Position numbers and translations under genes: made by a program
NCBI GenBank assembly: GCA_018432935.1
Contig: JAHDSF010000002.1
Span: 120,374 to 184,373, forward strand
Origin: Rhodospirillales bacterium
Lineage (GTDB): Bacteria > Pseudomonadota > Alphaproteobacteria > Rhodospirillales > Shumkoniaceae
DNA length: 64,000 bases
Direction of reading: 5' to 3'
Shown here: positions 60,474 to 64,000 of the stretch, one piece after another
Layout of the letters: each line of letters opens with the position of its first letter
Numbering within the stretch: position 1 is the stretch's first letter
Notes under the pieces: model-generated
What the model saw: the letters and a program-made list of their open reading frames with translations, nothing else
The model's database searches: none
What the model was told of the DNA's origin: nothing

Positions 60474-62495
60474 TCAGCGGCGGAGGTCCTTGTCGAGCTG
60501 CAGCGGCACCGAAGCGCCGGCCAGCCGGGCACGGTATACCTGAACGTTCTCAAGCACCCGTTGCACGTAGTTGCGGGTTTCGGAAAACGGGATCGACTCG
60601 ACCCAGTCGACCGGATCGACGGCGGGGTCGCGGGGGTCGCCGTTGACCCTGACCCAGGCCCGCGCGCGCGAGGGCCCGGCATTGTAGGCGGCCAGCGCCA
60701 GCACGTACGAGCCTGAGAAATCCTGAACCGTCTTGGCCAGGTAGGCATGCCCCAGGATCAGGTTGTGATCGGGGTCTTCGGTCAGCTGTTCCGGGGAATG
60801 CTTGAGATCGAGCACGCGCGCCATCGTCTTGGCGGTCGCCGGCATCAGCTGCATCAGCCCGCGGGCGCCGGCGACGCTGCGGGCGTCCACGTCGAAGGTG
60901 CTTTCCTGGCGGACCACGGCCAACACCAGAGCAGTCTCGACCGGCGGCACGTCGGCGGCGTCCGGCAGCAGCGGCGGCACCAGCACCGGGAAGCCCTCCG
61001 CGTAAAGGGTCGCCCCGTGCTGAAGGACACGCCGGGAGAGGAATACGGCCGCATCGACGCGACCAAGCGAGGCCGCATAGCGGGCGACCAGCACCTTCCA
61101 TGCCAGTGCATCGCGGGCGTCGGAGGTCACCTGCAGGAACGGCCTTACCATGTTGGTCGCCCCGATGCGCTGCAGGAACGCGGCCGCGCGTGCCGATTCC
61201 ATTTTCTCGAGCGCCGTCGTCGCTTCGGGTTCGGGCGGCGGCGGCGGAACGATCGTCAGAACGGCTTGTGGATCAAGCCGCAGCATCGCGAGTTGGCCGT
61301 AATACGTGCCGGGATGCTCGGCAGCCAACCCGTACCAGCGGCGCGCCTCCGCCTGGTCGCTGGCCGCCTCCGCCGCGCGTCCGGCCCAGTACGCCCCGCG
61401 CCCCTTGCTGATGGCGTAGGAGACGGCCTCGTACATGCGGACGAAATGCTTGCGGGCGCGCTCCCGGTCGTCGAGGAACCGCAGGGCGATCCAGCCGGCG
61501 AGCCATTCCGCATCGGCAAAGGAGGCGTTGTGGTTCGGGGTGAGGCCGTGGTGAGCCGCCAGCCGGTACGCCTCCGAAATGTGGCCGAGCTGCAGAGCGT
61601 CCCTTGCCAGAAGACTGCGCTCCCGCCACCAGGCGACCTGGTGGGTGGTCGGATCCGGGGTCTTCAGCACGAGATCGCGCGCGTCCTCTAGACGGTCCTT
61701 GCGGCGGCGCCACAGCACGCGCTCGTAGACCAGTCCGGGATCGTTGCGCAGGTGCTCGGGGATGCGGGCGATGAGGGCGTTGACGTTGCCCTTCATGTCA
61801 CGCAGCGCGATCCGCGCCTCGGCGATCTTGCGGGCATGCTCGTCGACCCGCGGCAGCACCCGCCCGGCTTCCGGAATACGCCCTTCCCAGACCAGGCGAT
61901 CGAGCCGGGCGAGGTGGTCTTCCGATTTCAGGTACTGTTGGTGGCGCTTGAGGAACTCGTCCTCCTGGCCGCGTCCGAGATCGCCGTCGATCCATGCCTT
62001 GCGGAGCAAAGGGATCGCCTCGTCCTTGCGGCCGACCGCCAGCAGCGCTTCTGCGAAACGGATTCGGCCCATGGCGCTCAGCGGCGGGTACTTGGTGAAC
62101 CAGTCGAGCAGACGGGGAACCGGTTCCCAGCCCAGGATGGCTTCTTCGGCGCGCTCGCGGAGCTGGCGCCGGAACGGCCAGTTCTCGGTCTCCGGGTAGA
62201 ACCCGGCGATCGCCTCGAAGCTCGGCTGGTTGTCGGCGCGGCTCAGGTACAGCCAACGGAAAAGCTTTCCGACCAGGGGGTCGGCGGCGCGGGTCGCCGT
62301 CGCCAGGACCTCGTCCCACTTCTGGGCTTCCGCCAGCTTCCAGGCAGCGCGCCCGATCTCGACGTCGGTCTCCGAGAACGTCTGCGCGGCAGCCGGCCTT
62401 GTCGACGCGATCGAGACGGACAATGCGACAAGGCATGCCAGCGACGCGCGACGGAACGTCGGGCCAACGGGCCAGAGATACTTGAGGCTTGTCAT
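60474..62495 (-). CDS. Soluble lytic murein transglycosylase (Slt family)
   Basis: Cleaves glycan strands to leave 1,6-anhydro-MurNAc ends. The 673-residue protein has a signal peptide (LALSVSIAS... to PAAAQ), a long all-helical superhelix domain (about 40-480), and a C-terminal GH23 SLT domain with the catalytic Glu531 in VRQESTFD, followed by [10 protein letters not shown] and YNAGP. Matches the Slt70 layout. It is divergent from dapA across 151 bp. Confidence 0.95.
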   Translation of the reverse strand: MTSLKYLWPVGPTFRRASLACLVALSVSIASTRPAAAQTFSETDVEIGRAAWKLAEAQKWDEVLATATRAADPLVGKLFRWLYLSRADNQPSFEAIAGFYPETENWPFRRQLRERAEEAILGWEPVPRLLDWFTKYPPLSAMGRIRFAEALLAVGRKDEAIPLLRKAWIDGDLGRGQEDEFLKRHQQYLKSEDHLARLDRLVWEGRIPEAGRVLPRVDEHARKIAEARIALRDMKGNVNALIARIPEHLRNDPGLVYERVLWRRRKDRLEDARDLVLKTPDPTTHQVAWWRERSLLARDALQLGHISEAYRLAAHHGLTPNHNASFADAEWLAGWIALRFLDDRERARKHFVRMYEAVSYAISKGRGAYWAGRAAEAASDQAEARRWYGLAAEHPGTYYGQLAMLRLDPQAVLTIVPPPPPEPEATTALEKMESARAAAFLQRIGATNMVRPFLQVTSDARDALAWKVLVARYAASLGRVDAAVFLSRRVLQHGATLYAEGFPVLVPPLLPDAADVPPVETALVLAVVRQESTFDVDARSVAGARGLMQLMPATAKTMARVLDLKHSPEQLTEDPDHNLILGHAYLAKTVQDFSGSYVLALAAYNAGPSRARAWVRVNGDPRDPAVDPVDWVESIPFSETRNYVQRVLENVQVYRARLAGASVPLQLDKDLRR

Positions 62496-62646
62496 GAAAT
62501 CCGGTACTCGAGGATACGCGCCGATACCCTACACGCCTTGCCGACGGGCCTCAAGTGACCGAAAGGCTATTGCTTGCCGTCGCGTCGGGCCGCCGCTATC
62601 TTCGCTCGCATCCGCAATGCCCTCACGCTTGCCCCGGGAGAACGCC

Positions 62647-63522
62647 ATGTTCAAAGGCTCCATCGTTGCCATCGTTACGCCCTTCGCGAACGGCAAGCTC
62701 GACCAGAAGGCGCTCGAATCCCTGGTCGACTGGCATATCGAGCAGGGGACCGATGGATTCGTGCCCTGCGGCACTACCGGGGAGTCGCCGACGCTGACCG
62801 AAGCCGAGCACGAGCGCGTGGTCGAAATCTGCATCGCCGGGGCGAAGGGGCGGGTTCCGGTCATCGCCGGCGCAGGATCCAACAACACCGAGCATGCGAT
62901 CGCTCTGGCCCGGTTCGCCAAGCGCGCCGGCGCCGATGGAATCCTGGTGGTGTCGCCGTACTACAACAAGCCTACCCAGGAAGGCCTTTATCGGCACTTC
63001 AAGGCGATCCACGATGCCGCGGACCTGCCGCTGGTGATCTACAACATTCCCGGGCGCAGCATCGTCGACATCTCGGTGGAGACGATGGCCCGGCTGGCCA
63101 AACTGCCCAATATCGTCGGGGTCAAGGACGCCACCAGCGATCTGGTCCGCCCGATCCGGACCAGACTCGCCGTCGGCCCCGAGTTCTGCCAGCTGTCGGG
63201 CGAAGACGGTACTGCGCTGCCGTTCCTGGCCGCCGGCGGTCACGGCTGCATCTCGGTGACCGCGAACGTCGCGCCGAAGCTGTGCGCCGACATGCAGCGC
63301 GCCTGGCGCGAGGGCAACCTCAAGGCGGCGATGGCCCTGCAGGACCGCCTGATGCCCCTGCACGGCGCGATGTTCTGCGAGACCAGCCCGGGCCCGGTGA
63401 AGTACGCGATGAGCCTGATCGGCAAGTGCTCGCCCGAACTGCGCCTGCCGCTGTGCGAGATTGCCGAGGCCAGCAAGCAGAAGGTCCAGGCGGCCATGAA
63501 GCAGGTCGGTCTGGCGGGCTAG
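62647..63522 (+). CDS. dapA: 4-hydroxy-tetrahydrodipicolinate synthase
   Basis: First step of the diaminopimelate/lysine branch, feeding peptidoglycan. The 291-residue TIM barrel has the Schiff-base Lys160 in [10 protein letters not shown], Tyr132 in LVIYNIPGR, and the GTTGESPTL loop. Start ATG at 62647 with GGGAG upstream. It is divergent from a murein transglycosylase and followed 7 bases later by smpB, the usual alphaproteobacterial neighbour. Confidence 0.97.
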   Translation: MFKGSIVAIVTPFANGKLDQKALESLVDWHIEQGTDGFVPCGTTGESPTLTEAEHERVVEICIAGAKGRVPVIAGAGSNNTEHAIALARFAKRAGADGILVVSPYYNKPTQEGLYRHFKAIHDAADLPLVIYNIPGRSIVDISVETMARLAKLPNIVGVKDATSDLVRPIRTRLAVGPEFCQLSGEDGTALPFLAAGGHGCISVTANVAPKLCADMQRAWREGNLKAAMALQDRLMPLHGAMFCETSPGPVKYAMSLIGKCSPELRLPLCEIAEASKQKVQAAMKQVGLAG

Positions 63523-63529
63523 GGAACGG

Positions 63530-64000
63530 ATGTCCGCCAAGAAGAAACTGACGGGCAAGATCGCGGCCCAGAACCGCAAGGCCCGTCACGACTACTTCAT
63601 CAAGGAGACCTTTGAAGCGGGGCTCGCCCTGATGGGTTCCGAGGTGAAGTCCCTGCGCGAGGGCAAGGCCAGCATCGGCGAGTCGTTCGCGATGGAGAAG
63701 GGCGGCGAGATGTTCCTCTGCAACGCCCACATCTCGGAATACAAGAACGCGGGCCCGTTCGGCCACGACCCGAAGCGCGACCGCAAGCTGCTGCTGCGCC
63801 GCAAGGACATTGCGCGCCTCACGGGCGCCGCCCAGCGCCAGGGCATGACGTTGGTGCCCCTCACCATCTATTTCAACGAGCGCGGCCTGGCCAAGCTCGA
63901 GCTCGCCCTGGCCCAGGGCAAGCACACTTACGACAAGCGCGAATCGATCAAGCAGCGCGACTGGCAGCGCCAGAAGTCTCGCGTGATGCGGGAACGAGGC
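63530..64000 (+). CDS. smpB: SsrA-binding protein SmpB (3' end outside window)
   Basis: Binds tmRNA and rescues stalled ribosomes. The frame from ATG 63530 reads 157 codons to the window end without a stop; it has the family features IAAQNRKARHDYFI, GSEVKSLREGKAS and the basic C-terminal tail KQRDWQRQKSRVMRERG. Family length (about 157-160) puts the stop just beyond the window edge. It lies 7 bases after dapA. Confidence 0.97.
   Translation, partial: MSAKKKLTGKIAAQNRKARHDYFIKETFEAGLALMGSEVKSLREGKASIGESFAMEKGGEMFLCNAHISEYKNAGPFGHDPKRDRKLLLRRKDIARLTGAAQRQGMTLVPLTIYFNERGLAKLELALAQGKHTYDKRESIKQRDWQRQKSRVMRERG

Overview
The window is a GC-rich stretch of chromosome from an alphaproteobacterium. 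I infer Rhodospirillales or a close relative from gene order: the rpsB-tsf-pyrH-frr-uppS-cdsA-dxr-rseP-bamA-skp-lpxD-fabZ-lpxA-lpxI-lpxB run, a trpG-trpD-trpC-moaC-moeA-lexA run, an E1 beta subunit with its own lipoyl domain, LpxI instead of LpxH, and a GTTC-N7-GTTC LexA box. Nearly all of it is dense core genome. No tRNA, rRNA, CRISPR array, prophage or transposase gene was seen. The longest gene-free gap is 288 bp, ahead of rpsB.

Layout. 1-5.5 kb: the end of proS, the lolC/E-lolD lipoprotein exporter, a Nudix hydrolase, and a convergent large MscS-family channel. 5.7-9.2 kb: dnaE. 9.3-10.1 kb: a small accessory pair, a DUF2975 membrane protein plus a Cro/CI-type regulator, behind an AT-rich promoter with three copies of one 8-bp word. 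10.3-24.8 kb: the long translation, isoprenoid, phospholipid and outer-membrane run, with a possible structured leader ahead of rpsB. 24.8-31 kb: gloA, then convergent gltX-gltA, then comEC, whose 3' end overlaps the end of lexA. 31-40 kb: moeA, moaC, trpC, trpD, trpG and trpE with ppiD on the minus strand, interrupted by a plus-strand pair (polysaccharide deacetylase and a copper-chaperone-like protein). 40.3-46 kb: tpiA, secG, pyrG, kdsA, eno, ftsB. 46.2-53.1 kb: the pyruvate dehydrogenase genes pdhA-pdhB-pdhC-lpd followed by lipA and ratA. 53.1-57.7 kb: a NarL-type response regulator with a degenerate histidine-kinase-like protein, cinA, pgpA, an M23 peptidase and a bactofilin. 57.8-64 kb: a threonine/serine dehydratase, an alpha/beta hydrolase, a haloacid dehalogenase, a lytic transglycosylase, dapA and the start of smpB.

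Together the genes cover envelope building (lipid A, BAM, Lol, undecaprenyl and phospholipid precursors, murein hydrolases), central carbon flow (triose phosphate to acetyl-CoA and citrate) and translation. I found no obvious new defence or mobile system. The most interesting signals are the ChpT-like pseudokinase beside a response regulator (53.1-54.6 kb), the DUF2975/regulator pair with its operator array (9.27-10.13 kb), the possible S2 leader RNA (10.32-10.39 kb), and a nested palindromic repeat that splits the pdh genes (50.03-50.22 kb).
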